In this document: positions 15,813 to 24,424 of the stretch, in pieces | Layout: the number at the start of each line of letters is the position of its first letter | How positions within the stretch are numbered: position 1 is the stretch's first letter | Origin: Dyadobacter sp. 50-39 | GTDB lineage: Bacteria > Bacteroidota > Bacteroidia > Cytophagales > Spirosomataceae | Length of the DNA stretch: 64,000 bases | Reading direction: 5' to 3' | NCBI GenBank assembly: GCA_001898145.1 | Contig: MKSR01000020.1 | Location: forward strand, 96,895 to 160,894 | The notes under the pieces: model-generated | What the model was told of the DNA's origin: nothing | Databases searched by the model: none | What the model saw: only the letters and a program-made list of their open reading frames with translations | Position numbers and translations under genes: made by a program

Positions 15813-17129
15813 ATGGCTATCCTGACCAAAGAAGAAGCTAAAAAAATTATAGATAAAGTCCTGGCATTTTCGAAGGCTGACGAGATCAGTGCGTCGCTTT
15901 CCGGAAACAGGACCGGTAATATCCGGTACGCCCGTAACTCGGTGTCGACCAGCGGCGAAACTTACGATTTGTCGCTTTCCGTCACGGCGGTTTATGGTAA
16001 AAAATCGGGGACTGCTACAATTAACGAGTTCGACGATGCCTCGCTTGAAAAGACCGTTCGCCGTGCGGAGGAAATTGCGAAACTCGCACCCGACAATCCC
16101 GAATATGTACCGATGCTCGGTGCGCAGCAATATGTGAATACCAACGCATTCGCGCAAAGTACCGCGGGGATCGATCCGGAGTACCGTGCGAAAGCCGCAT
16201 TCGGAAGTATAGAGCCCTGCTCCAAAAAGAACCTGACAGCCGCCGGTTATATGGAAGACAGGAGTGGATTTACGGCATTGGGTAACAACAAAGGGCTTTT
16301 TGCATATAACAAATCTACCTCCGTGGACTTTTCCGTGACGGTAAGGACGGCGGATGGCACAGGTTCGGGCTTCGTGCAGCGCGATTATAACGATGCTTCC
16401 AAATTAAATACCAATACAGCTACGGAAATAGCCATGCAAAAGGCATTGGCTTCGGTGAATGCGAAAGCATTGGAGCCGGGTAAGTATACAGTGATCCTGG
16501 AACCCACCGCCGCGCACGACCTCATCCTCAATATGATGCGGAATATGGACGGTCGCAGCGCCGACGAAGGCCGCAGTTTTCTGGGTAAGAAAGGAGGACA
16601 GACCCGGCTGGGCGAAAAGCTGCTGGACGAACGCGTCACCATCTATTCCGATCCCGCCAATCCGGAAGTGCCGGGCTCGCCGTTCGCAAACGACGGCAGG
16701 CCGCAGGAGAAAGTAACCTGGTTTGAAAAAGGTGTGGTGAAAAACATGTATTTCTCGCGCTTCTGGGCGGAGAAAAAGGGCGTAAAAGCAATTCCCTCCC
16801 CGGACGGTATCGTGTTTCAGGGGGGCAGCGAGTCGCTGGCGGATCTTATCAAGAGCACGGAAAAGGGCATTCTCGTCACACGTTTCTGGTATATCCGCAC
16901 CGTGGACCCGCAAACTTTGCTCTACACAGGCCTCACGCGCGACGGCACTTTTTACATTGAAAATGGCCAGATCAAATACCCTGTCAAGAATTTCCGGTTC
17001 AACGAGAGCCCGGTGATCATGCTCAACAATGTGGAGGCGATCGGTAAACCCGTGCGCACCAACGGCAGCCTGATACCGCCGCTGAAAATACGCGATTTTA
17101 CGTTTACAAGCCTTTCAGACGCTGTGTAG
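15813..17129 (+). CDS. pmbA: PmbA/TldE-family protein, copy 1
   Basis: 438 residues, the usual PmbA length, with no signal peptide. It shows GNIRYARNSVSTSGE near the N terminus, RSADEGRSFLGKKGG and LTRDGTFYIENGQIKYPVKN, which mark the TldD/PmbA fold. It lacks HExxxH, as expected for the TldE partner that shapes the active heterodimer. It is downstream of tldD1 across the repeat hairpin. Its partner carries an apparent Tat signal while this protein does not, so either it is carried out with TldD or the two act in different compartments. Confidence 0.92.
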   Translation: MAILTKEEAKKIIDKVLAFSKADEISASLSGNRTGNIRYARNSVSTSGETYDLSLSVTAVYGKKSGTATINEFDDASLEKTVRRAEEIAKLAPDNPEYVPMLGAQQYVNTNAFAQSTAGIDPEYRAKAAFGSIEPCSKKNLTAAGYMEDRSGFTALGNNKGLFAYNKSTSVDFSVTVRTADGTGSGFVQRDYNDASKLNTNTATEIAMQKALASVNAKALEPGKYTVILEPTAAHDLILNMMRNMDGRSADEGRSFLGKKGGQTRLGEKLLDERVTIYSDPANPEVPGSPFANDGRPQEKVTWFEKGVVKNMYFSRFWAEKKGVKAIPSPDGIVFQGGSESLADLIKSTEKGILVTRFWYIRTVDPQTLLYTGLTRDGTFYIENGQIKYPVKNFRFNESPVIMLNNVEAIGKPVRTNGSLIPPLKIRDFTFTSLSDAV

Positions 17130-17174
17130 CGGCAAGCGTAATCCATTTAAACTGCTATCCTGCCATCCATAACA

Positions 17175-17235
17175 GGTGAGTTGAAACAAGTGCAGCCATT
17201 CATTAACTTATGAATTGCACTTTTTTCAACTCACC
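17175..17235. promoter_or_regulatory. Long imperfect hairpin between pmbA1 and tldD2
   Basis: GGTGAGTTGAAACAAGTGCA pairs with the sequence ending TTTCAACTCACC, continuing through ATTCAT/ATGAAT, to give an arm of about 25 bases with a few mismatches and a short loop. It is unlike the octamer arrays in sequence but fills the same kind of position. It may end transcription of the first pair or protect mRNA ends. Confidence 0.65.
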
Positions 17236-17266
17236 CAATCAATTCTATTAGCTAAACATTTACACT

Positions 17267-18904
17267 TTGAAACGACGAGATTTTATTCAAATGGCCGGCC
17301 TCGGAACGGGAGCGTTCATGTTGCCGGGCTTTGCAACGGGCCGACCGGTGTCGCCTGAGGCATTTCTGATGCCGGGCGACGATGTGGCCATGAAAAAGCG
17401 CCTGGCCGACGCTGCCTTGAATGCGGCCAAATCCAAAGGTGCGTCATATGCCGACGTTCGCATTGGCCGCTACCTCAACCAGTACGTTACAACCCGCGAA
17501 GACAAGGTCGAGAATATCGTCAATACCGAATCTTACGGGGTAGGCGTACGGGTCATTGCCAATGGCTGCTGGGGTTTCGCCGCGGTAGTGGATGCCAAAA
17601 ACGAAGCGCAACTGGCGAAAGCGGCAGAAGAGGCCGTGGCAATTGCCAAAGCGAACGCGAAGCTCATGAAAGAGCCGGTACAACTGGCCCCGCAAAAAGG
17701 TTTTGGCGAGGTAAGCTGGAAGGCGCCGATCAAAAAAAACGCATTTGAAGTGCCGATTAAGGAAAAGGTGGATCTGCTGCTTTCGGTGAACGATGCGGCG
17801 ATGAAGAATGGTGCCAACTACGTGAATTCCATTCTCTTTCAGGTCAATGAGCAGAAATATTTTGCCTCTACCGACGGTTCCTATATCGATCAGGACATTC
17901 ACCGCATCTGGCCGCTTTTTAATGTGACGGCCATTGACCCCCAAACAGGCAAGTTTGAAACCCGGCGGTCGCTGAGCGCTCCGATGGGAATGGGATATGA
18001 CTATCTGCAATCGAATCCGGCGGACAAGCTTACCGGCGTGACGACCCGGTATAACAAAGGCTACGACATGCTCGAAGACGCCACGGCCGCGTCCCAGCAG
18101 GCCAAGGAAAAATTGACGGCCAAATCGGTAGAGGCCGGGAAGTATGACCTGATCCTCGATCCATCGCATTTGTGGCTCACGATCCACGAGTCGGTAGGGC
18201 ACCCCCTGGAACTCGACCGCGTGCTGGGTTATGAGGCCAATTTCGCCGGGACGTCGTTCGCTACCCTGGATAAATGGCAGTCCAAAAACTTCCAGTACGG
18301 CAGCAAGCAGGTGAATCTGATTGCGGATAAAACGCAGGTAGGGTCGCTCGGCGCCGTCGGCTGGGATGATGAAGGGGTTAATACCAAGCAATGGGACCTG
18401 GTGAAGGATGGCATACTGGTCAATTACCAGGCGATCCGCGACCAGGCACACATTATCGGGGCAAAAGAGTCGCACGGATGCTGCTATGCCGACAGTTGGA
18501 GCTCGGTACAATTCCAGCGGATGCCGAATGTGTCGCTGGCGGCAGGCAAAACACCTTTGTCCGTGGAAGAGATGATCAAGGATGTCAAAAAAGGCATTTA
18601 CATTATCGGCGACGGTTCTTTCTCGATCGACCAGCAACGTTATAACTTCCAGTTCGGAGGCCAGCTTTATTACGAAATCAAAGACGGCAAGATCGCCGGC
18701 ATGCTGAAAGATGTCGCCTACCAGTCGAATACCCAGGAATTCTGGAACTCATGCGTGCAAGTGTGCGATGAGCGCGACTACCGCCTAGGAGGCTCGTTCT
18801 TCGACGGCAAGGGCCAGCCCATGCAATCCAGCGCCGTCTCGCACGGAAGTTCGACGGCAAGATTTAACGGGGTGAATGTGATTAATACAGCTAGGAAGAT
18901 ATAA
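17267..18904 (+). CDS. tldD: TldD-family metallopeptidase, copy 2, with Tat-like signal, TTG start
   Basis: 545 residues, closely similar to copy 1 along its length. The N terminus KRRDFIQMAGLGTGAFMLPG aligns with the Tat-like leader of copy 1, which fixes the start at TTG 17267; no ATG is available upstream. The HESVGH site begins at residue 307, followed by PLELDR, and the Cys-rich EFWNSCVQVC segment is kept, so the enzyme should be active. It is paired with the second pmbA. Retention of two complete pairs suggests different substrates or obligate mixed complexes. Confidence 0.92.
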   Translation: MKRRDFIQMAGLGTGAFMLPGFATGRPVSPEAFLMPGDDVAMKKRLADAALNAAKSKGASYADVRIGRYLNQYVTTREDKVENIVNTESYGVGVRVIANGCWGFAAVVDAKNEAQLAKAAEEAVAIAKANAKLMKEPVQLAPQKGFGEVSWKAPIKKNAFEVPIKEKVDLLLSVNDAAMKNGANYVNSILFQVNEQKYFASTDGSYIDQDIHRIWPLFNVTAIDPQTGKFETRRSLSAPMGMGYDYLQSNPADKLTGVTTRYNKGYDMLEDATAASQQAKEKLTAKSVEAGKYDLILDPSHLWLTIHESVGHPLELDRVLGYEANFAGTSFATLDKWQSKNFQYGSKQVNLIADKTQVGSLGAVGWDDEGVNTKQWDLVKDGILVNYQAIRDQAHIIGAKESHGCCYADSWSSVQFQRMPNVSLAAGKTPLSVEEMIKDVKKGIYIIGDGSFSIDQQRYNFQFGGQLYYEIKDGKIAGMLKDVAYQSNTQEFWNSCVQVCDERDYRLGGSFFDGKGQPMQSSAVSHGSSTARFNGVNVINTARKI

Positions 18905-18975
18905 TGGGTGAATGTGTGAATTTTGAATGACTGAATGATTGAATGATTGAATAATTAAATTTTGAATGAGTGAGT
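18905..18975. repeat. Octanucleotide array, GAATGATT type, after tldD2
   Basis: Degenerate tandem GAATGACT/GAATGATT units begin directly after the tldD2 stop. They are complementary to the longer array at 19053-19228. Confidence 0.9.
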
Positions 18976-19052
18976 AACGGTCAAGTCTGGTCAAGTGAGA
19001 TCAGGTGTTGTTTTCTTGACAATTTCATGACCGCTTCTGACTCAATGACAAT

Positions 19053-19228
19053 TTATTCGATCATTCGGTCACTCAAAATTCACTCATTCACTCATTCACT
19101 CATTCACTCATTCACTCATTCACTCATTCACTCATTCACTCATTCACTCATTCACTCATTCAATCATTCAATCATTCAGTCATTCAATCATTCAATCATT
19201 CAGTCATTCAATCATTCGGTCATTCAAA
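19053..19228. repeat. Long octanucleotide array ending at the pmbA2 start codon
   Basis: From 19082 to 19225 there are 18 uninterrupted 8-base units: ten identical ACTCATTC followed by AATCATTC, AGTCATTC and GGTCATTC variants. Degenerate copies precede it. The array ends only 4 bases before the ATG of pmbA2, where a ribosome-binding region would normally be. In one plus-strand frame it is open and encodes a His/Ser/Phe/Ile-rich repeat, but I do not consider that a gene. Confidence 0.95.
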
Positions 19229-19232
19229 TAAC

Positions 19233-20570
19233 ATGGCGATCATACTAACAGAAGCAGAAGCGAAGGCGCTTTGTCAGAAAGTGCTGAGCTATTCCAAAGC
19301 AGATGAATGCGAGGTGAATATATTGGGCGAGGAGCGGGGTAACCTGCGCTATGCCCGCAACGAAGTGTCGACCAGCGGTGCACTGATCAACCAGAATTTA
19401 CAGGTCCAGTCCGCATTCGGTAAGAAAGTGGGCGTGGCGACGATCGATGAATTCAGTGACGAATCGTTTGAAAAAGTCGTACGGAGATCGGAAGAACTGG
19501 CGCGGCTGGCGCCGGAAAACCCGGAATATGTGGGCGTCCTCGAACCGCAGACCTATTTGAAATCCAATGGTTTTTTCAATTCCACAGCCGGCATCAACCC
19601 CGGACAGCGCGCCGATGCCGTGGCCAAAAGCCTCGACCTCACGCGCGCGCAGAACATGACTGCCGCAGGATTCCTGGAAGACCAGAAAGGCTACTCGGCG
19701 ATGATGAACTCGAAGGGCCTTTTTGCCTACTATCCCAGCACAAGCGTGAACTTCTCGCTTACCGTACGCACGCCGGACGGGAAAGGCTCGGGTTACGTGG
19801 CCAAGGGGTATAGCGACGTGACGAAACTCGACACCGCCGCCGCCACGAAAATCGCCATTCAAAAATCCAAAGGGTCGGTCGATGCCAGGGCTTTGGAGCC
19901 GGGTAAATACACGGTCATCCTCGAACCGACCGCCGCAGCGGTGCTTTTGGAGAACATTTTCTTCAATTTCGATGCGAGAAGCGCCGACGAAGGGCGCTCT
20001 TTTCTCAGCAAGGCGGGCGGCAAAAGCAAGTTGAACGAAAAGATCGTCGACGAGCGGGTCCATATTTATTCGGATCCCACGCATCCAGACCTGCCGGCAT
20101 CGCCCTGGGCCGGGGATGGTCAGGCGGCCAACAAGATCAGCTGGATTGAGAAAGGTGTAGTTAAAAATCTTGTTTATTCACGCTACTGGGCACAAAAGAA
20201 TAATGTGAAACCGGTACCGTTTCCGACCAATGTGATCATGGCCGGCGGCAATGCGAGTATGGAGGAATTGATCAAATCCACGCAGCGCGGTATTTTAGTA
20301 ACCAAACTCTGGTACATCCGCGAGGTCGATCCGCAAACACTCTTGCTCACGGGCCTCACACGCGACGGTACTTTTTATATTGAAAACGGCGTGATCAAAC
20401 ATCCGATCAAAAACTTCCGTTTCAATGAAAGCCCGGTAATCATGCTCAATAACCTCGAAACGCTCGGCAAACCCGAACGCGTGGTGAGTACCGAAACCAA
20501 CAGCAACTACCTGATCCCGCCGATGAAAATCCGGGAGTTCACATTCTCATCGTTATCTGACGCAGTTTAG
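19233..20570 (+). CDS. pmbA: PmbA/TldE-family protein, copy 2
   Basis: 445 residues, similar to copy 1 throughout: GNLRYARNEVSTSGA, RSADEGRSFLSKAGG, LTRDGTFYIENGVIKHPIKN and the same SSLSDAV end. No signal peptide and no HExxxH, as expected for the TldE half. The start codon directly abuts the 18-unit octamer array, so translation initiation must cope with a repeat-derived leader. The DUF4159 gene follows after 2 bases. Confidence 0.92.
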   Translation: MAIILTEAEAKALCQKVLSYSKADECEVNILGEERGNLRYARNEVSTSGALINQNLQVQSAFGKKVGVATIDEFSDESFEKVVRRSEELARLAPENPEYVGVLEPQTYLKSNGFFNSTAGINPGQRADAVAKSLDLTRAQNMTAAGFLEDQKGYSAMMNSKGLFAYYPSTSVNFSLTVRTPDGKGSGYVAKGYSDVTKLDTAAATKIAIQKSKGSVDARALEPGKYTVILEPTAAAVLLENIFFNFDARSADEGRSFLSKAGGKSKLNEKIVDERVHIYSDPTHPDLPASPWAGDGQAANKISWIEKGVVKNLVYSRYWAQKNNVKPVPFPTNVIMAGGNASMEELIKSTQRGILVTKLWYIREVDPQTLLLTGLTRDGTFYIENGVIKHPIKNFRFNESPVIMLNNLETLGKPERVVSTETNSNYLIPPMKIREFTFSSLSDAV

Positions 20571-20572
20571 TA

Positions 20573-21190
20573 TTGAAACCTTTTTTCTTCACCAGAATCC
20601 AATACACTTCCGGTAACTGGGATACCGACCAGCGAATGCCGTCCAATTTGCTGCATTCGCTGGTTGAGTACACCACAATACCGGTCGACGAGAAGGAAAA
20701 AGTAGTGCAGCTCAGCAGTAATGAAATATTCAAAAGCCCGTTCTGCTACCTGAGCGGGCACAAATTGGTGGAATTTTCGGCCCAGGAGCGCGACCATTTC
20801 AAAAGGTATGTGCAAAACGGTGGTTTCGTGTTTGTCGACGACTGCAACCACGACATCGACGGCCTCTTCGCCAAGTCGTTCGAGCAGGAAATGGCCCGGA
20901 CCTTCGGCCCGAAAGCCTTGCAGAAAATTCCCAACAACCATCCTATCTACCACAGTTTTTTCAAATTCGACGACGGCCCGCCGACCACCTCTTTCGAGCT
21001 GAACGGCTGGGGCGACGACCTCGTGCACGACTATCTTAAAGCAATCACGGTCAATGGCAGGATCGGCGTCCTGTACAGCAACAAGGATTACGGCTGTGAA
21101 TGGGACTATGATTTCCGGAACAAGCGGTTCCTGGCCGTTGATAATACGCGTTTCGGGGTTAACATTGTGGTATATGCGCTGACGGGATGA
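20573..21190 (+). CDS. DUF4159-domain protein, TTG start
   Basis: 205 residues covering a single DUF4159 domain. It begins FFFTRIQYTSGNWDTD, the usual domain start, which makes TTG 20573 (2 bases after the pmbA2 stop) the only sensible start. GGFVFVDDC and the strand/helix order recall a class I glutamine-amidotransferase-like fold without its catalytic triad. No signal peptide here, although DUF4159 is often fused to membrane parts. DUF4159 genes commonly travel with MoxR, DUF58 and BatA genes, as here. Biochemical role unknown. Confidence 0.85.
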   Translation: MKPFFFTRIQYTSGNWDTDQRMPSNLLHSLVEYTTIPVDEKEKVVQLSSNEIFKSPFCYLSGHKLVEFSAQERDHFKRYVQNGGFVFVDDCNHDIDGLFAKSFEQEMARTFGPKALQKIPNNHPIYHSFFKFDDGPPTTSFELNGWGDDLVHDYLKAITVNGRIGVLYSNKDYGCEWDYDFRNKRFLAVDNTRFGVNIVVYALTG

Positions 21191-21255
21191 GCAGAAATAT
21201 AGGGGGAACGAGGAGGTGTTTTTGTTAGGTAAGAAAACTCATTAAGGATCAAATT

Positions 21256-22239
21256 TTGGAAAATTCGACGACATCGTCCCATTACCGGGCATTAGTAGCA
21301 AAACTCCCATTACTAAAAGCCGAAATCGCGAAAGTGATCGTCGGCCAGCAGGATGCGATCGAAGAAATTTTGATTGCATTGCTCGCATCGGGCCATTGCC
21401 TGCTCGAAGGCGTACCCGGGCTTGCCAAAACATTGATGGTCAAGACAATGTCCGAGGCGCTGCACATGAGCTTCCGGCGGATCCAGTTCACACCCGATCT
21501 GATGCCCGGCGATATTGTGGGCACGGAGATATTGGAGGAGGACCATGAAACCGGCAGGAAGTTCTTCAAATTCAACCGGGGACCTTTGTTTGCGAATGTG
21601 GTACTGGCCGACGAAATCAACCGGACGCCGCCCAAGACCCAGGCCGCATTGCTCGAAGCGATGCAGGAAAAAAGCGTCACCTACGGCGGCGAGAACTATG
21701 CATTACCCGATCCGTTCCTGATCATCGCCACTCAAAACCCGATCGAGCAGGCCGGCACCTACCCGCTCCCGGAAGCGCAGCTTGACCGGTTTTTGCTGTA
21801 TATCAAACTCAGTTATCCCAGCGAGCAGGAGGAACTGGAAGTCCTGCGGACTACCACCGGTACGGCAAAGTCGGAAATCGGTCGGGTGTTGTCGGATGTG
21901 GAAATGGCCGATCTGCAAAAATTGACGCGCCAGGTTTACATTGCGGACGAGCTGCTGGTTAAAATTAATGCGTTGGTGCGTTCCACAAGGCCTGAAAGCA
22001 CGAACTCCGAATACATCAAGGAATGGTGCGACTGGGGCGCTGGCCCGCGTGCGGGACAAGCGCTCGTATTATGCGCCAAGGCGCGCGCGGTGCTGCACGA
22101 GCGCTTCTCGGTGGTGCCCGAAGACATCCGTTTGCTGGCATTTCCGATACTGCGGCACCGTATCGCCATGAATTTCCGTGCCGAAGCGGAAGGAATCACG
22201 AGCGACCACGCCATTCAGGAATTGCTGAACGGGCTGTAA
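21256..22239 (+). CDS. MoxR-family AAA+ ATPase, TTG start
   Basis: 327 residues. Walker A is GVPGLAKT (about 52-59), Walker B VVLADEINR, with sensor 1 in IIATQNPIEQAGTYPLPEAQLDRF. MoxR ATPases act as chaperones that help assemble or activate metal-containing or membrane complexes together with VWA-type partners. The start is TTG 21256 (ENSTTSSHYR); there is no better ATG upstream of the conserved helix. The gene is followed by its usual partner, a DUF58 protein, after about 160 bases. Confidence 0.95.
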   Translation: MENSTTSSHYRALVAKLPLLKAEIAKVIVGQQDAIEEILIALLASGHCLLEGVPGLAKTLMVKTMSEALHMSFRRIQFTPDLMPGDIVGTEILEEDHETGRKFFKFNRGPLFANVVLADEINRTPPKTQAALLEAMQEKSVTYGGENYALPDPFLIIATQNPIEQAGTYPLPEAQLDRFLLYIKLSYPSEQEELEVLRTTTGTAKSEIGRVLSDVEMADLQKLTRQVYIADELLVKINALVRSTRPESTNSEYIKEWCDWGAGPRAGQALVLCAKARAVLHERFSVVPEDIRLLAFPILRHRIAMNFRAEAEGITSDHAIQELLNGL

Positions 22240-22400
22240 CGCGGGGACGATCGAACAGCAGATTTGTTGTTACGTCCTGACGGGGTTTTGGGAGCTGTTT
22301 TGCGATTGCATTTTGCTACCCATACTACACCGGTAACGCGATTTGTTCAGCAAGCCACGGCGTGGCTACCAATCCAAAATCTATATTCATTCACAAACCA

Positions 22401-23300
22401 ATGCAAAAGACAACCGGACTGCTGGCGTCCAGCCTGATCAAGCTCAAAAACCTGCAACTGACCGCAAAACTGGTCAGCGAAGAGCTGATGCTGGGCATCC
22501 ATTCCAGTAAACGGTCGGGGATAGGCATTGAATTTGAACAATACCGGCACTACGAGCCCGGCGATGATCCCAAACGCATCGACTGGAAGCTGTTTGCGAG
22601 GACGGATAAGCACCTCGTCCGGGAGTCGTCGACGGAAAGCGACCGGCAGGTCCGGTTTGTACTGGATTTGTCGGGGTCGATGAATTATGCCGAGCATAGC
22701 GTGAGCCGGCTGCAATATGCGCAAATCCTGCTAGCTTCCCTGGCTTACCTGTGTTACATTCAGAACGACCAGATGAGCCTGTATGGGTTGACCGGAGGCA
22801 GGGTGGAAACAATCAGCGGAACGGGCTCGGCCTCGTCCGCCCGGCAGGCTTTCCAGAAGATATTGGTCGGGCTGGAAAAGGCCACCGCGGCAGGGCCATG
22901 GATAACCGCTGCGGCCGGTTCCCGACAGCTGGAATTTCAGTCGAAGAAGCGGGAGCAGCTCATTTTCGTGAGCGATCTGCTGCAAGTCGGTGATGAGTGG
23001 CTGTCGTGGATACGCTCTCTGGCGGGACCAAATCGCGAAATCGTGGTTTTCCAGATTCTCGGTGACCAGGAGAGGGAATTTGACCTGAAAGGATTTTACA
23101 GATTCAAAGACCTTGAAAGCGGCCGGGAAATGGAGCTGGACGCGGAAGCCGTGGGCACACAATTCAGGACATCGATGCAGGCATACCTGGCCGGTGTGAA
23201 GGCGGCATTGCAAATCCCGCATGTGCGCCTGGTGCAGGCGCGTATGAGCGAACCTGTGGGAATGGTATTGAAAGCATTTTTAACGAGAAGAAAAGGCTGA
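22401..23300 (+). CDS. DUF58-domain protein (VWA-like MoxR partner)
   Basis: About 299 residues. The DUF58 signature YRHYEPGDDPKRIDWKLFAR is followed by a VWA-like region with the MIDAS-type motif VLDLSGSMNY. DUF58 proteins are the standard partners of MoxR ATPases. ATG 22401 (MQKTTGLLAS) is preferred over GTG 22362, since the 13 extra residues are unlike the family. The stop overlaps the ATG of the next gene by one base. Confidence 0.93.
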   Translation: MQKTTGLLASSLIKLKNLQLTAKLVSEELMLGIHSSKRSGIGIEFEQYRHYEPGDDPKRIDWKLFARTDKHLVRESSTESDRQVRFVLDLSGSMNYAEHSVSRLQYAQILLASLAYLCYIQNDQMSLYGLTGGRVETISGTGSASSARQAFQKILVGLEKATAAGPWITAAAGSRQLEFQSKKREQLIFVSDLLQVGDEWLSWIRSLAGPNREIVVFQILGDQEREFDLKGFYRFKDLESGREMELDAEAVGTQFRTSMQAYLAGVKAALQIPHVRLVQARMSEPVGMVLKAFLTRRKG

Positions 23301-24424
23301 TGGCGTTTTTGCAACCATACATGCTTTGGGGAATGCTGGCCGCGGCGGTGCCGGTGGCCATTCATTTCTGGTACCAAAAACGGGGCAAAACCATTGAATG
23401 GGCGGCTATGCGCTGGCTTGGCGAGCAAACTACGCTGCAACATCGCGGTATCCGCCTGAACGAGGTTTGGCTCATGCTCCTGCGCTGCCTGCTGGTGGCG
23501 CTTGCCGCATTGATTTTGAGTAAGCCGGTAATGGAGGCATTTCGGGATCGGGCCGGAGCGGCGACCATTCATCTCGTGGAGCCGGACCGGCTGGTAACGG
23601 ATACCTACCGGTTCGAACTGGAAAAGGCGTTGCGCGAGGGGGAGAAGGTGTATTGGCTGGGAAATATGCCTGCACAGGTGACCAGCCTCTCCGAAATGCC
23701 CGCAAATCGTACCGGTTTTGCGGATATGCAACAGAATATCAATGCATTGTCCGGTGATCAACCGCAAACTTTCAAGCTCTATTTTGGCGGCTACATTGCA
23801 CCGGATGCGCTTCGAAAGGTCTACATTCCCGGTGCATACCAATTGTTTCCCGCCACGGATTCTTCCCGGGGCCAACCTGTTTCATTGTGGAAAAAAAAGC
23901 CGGTGTACGGGAAGCCGTTACGCATTTTACTGGAAAACGGAGATAACTCCGAACGGCAAACTATTCGGGCTGCATTGGGCGCATTGAGCGAGGTTTATGG
24001 TTTTGTATTTAAAATAGATAGCAAAAAAGAAGCTGGGAAGCATGCTGACTGGGTTTTTACGAACGAACCGGTACATCATGCCGAAGCCGGCACAAAATAC
24101 ATCGTTTCGGGTGTTTCGCCGGAATGGAATGCCCGGGCCCAGGTGAAGTACCTGCCTGATTCGTTGAAGCTGTCGAGCTCCGGATTGGTCGAAAGCGGCC
24201 GGTTCCCCGAGTGGCTCGGGAACCTGATCGTGAAAGACCTCGGGTTGCAACCGACGGCAAGTTGGCTCAGTCGCGCGCAGCTTACCGCACTGTTTGAGCG
24301 GGTGGAAATGGCCCGTGGGCAACGTGAAGCGGCGTTACGGCCGTGGCTGTTGTTGACTTTTGTAATATTGCTCACCGCGGAACGCTGGCTGGCGTTGCGC
24401 AAAACAAGGGGAAGCAATGGCTGA
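23300..24424 (+). CDS. BatA-like membrane protein
   Basis: 374 residues. The N terminus (FLQPYMLWGMLAAAVPVAIH then WAAMRWL) is the BatA/aerotolerance N-terminal module with two membrane helices (about 7-20 and 55-75). A soluble region follows, and a last hydrophobic helix near 350-365 (RPWLLLTFVILLTAERWLAL). It lacks an evident VWA domain. In Bacteroides the Bat proteins relate to oxygen tolerance; here the gene is fused by overlap to DUF58 and to the next gene, so they are surely co-translated. Confidence 0.85.
   Translation: MAFLQPYMLWGMLAAAVPVAIHFWYQKRGKTIEWAAMRWLGEQTTLQHRGIRLNEVWLMLLRCLLVALAALILSKPVMEAFRDRAGAATIHLVEPDRLVTDTYRFELEKALREGEKVYWLGNMPAQVTSLSEMPANRTGFADMQQNINALSGDQPQTFKLYFGGYIAPDALRKVYIPGAYQLFPATDSSRGQPVSLWKKKPVYGKPLRILLENGDNSERQTIRAALGALSEVYGFVFKIDSKKEAGKHADWVFTNEPVHHAEAGTKYIVSGVSPEWNARAQVKYLPDSLKLSSSGLVESGRFPEWLGNLIVKDLGLQPTASWLSRAQLTALFERVEMARGQREAALRPWLLLTFVILLTAERWLALRKTRGSNG

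Noticed and set aside
18970-19248. 92-residue ORF with HSFTHSLI repeats
   Set aside because: It is the translation of the octamer array and overlaps the true pmbA2 start; low-complexity reading, not a gene.
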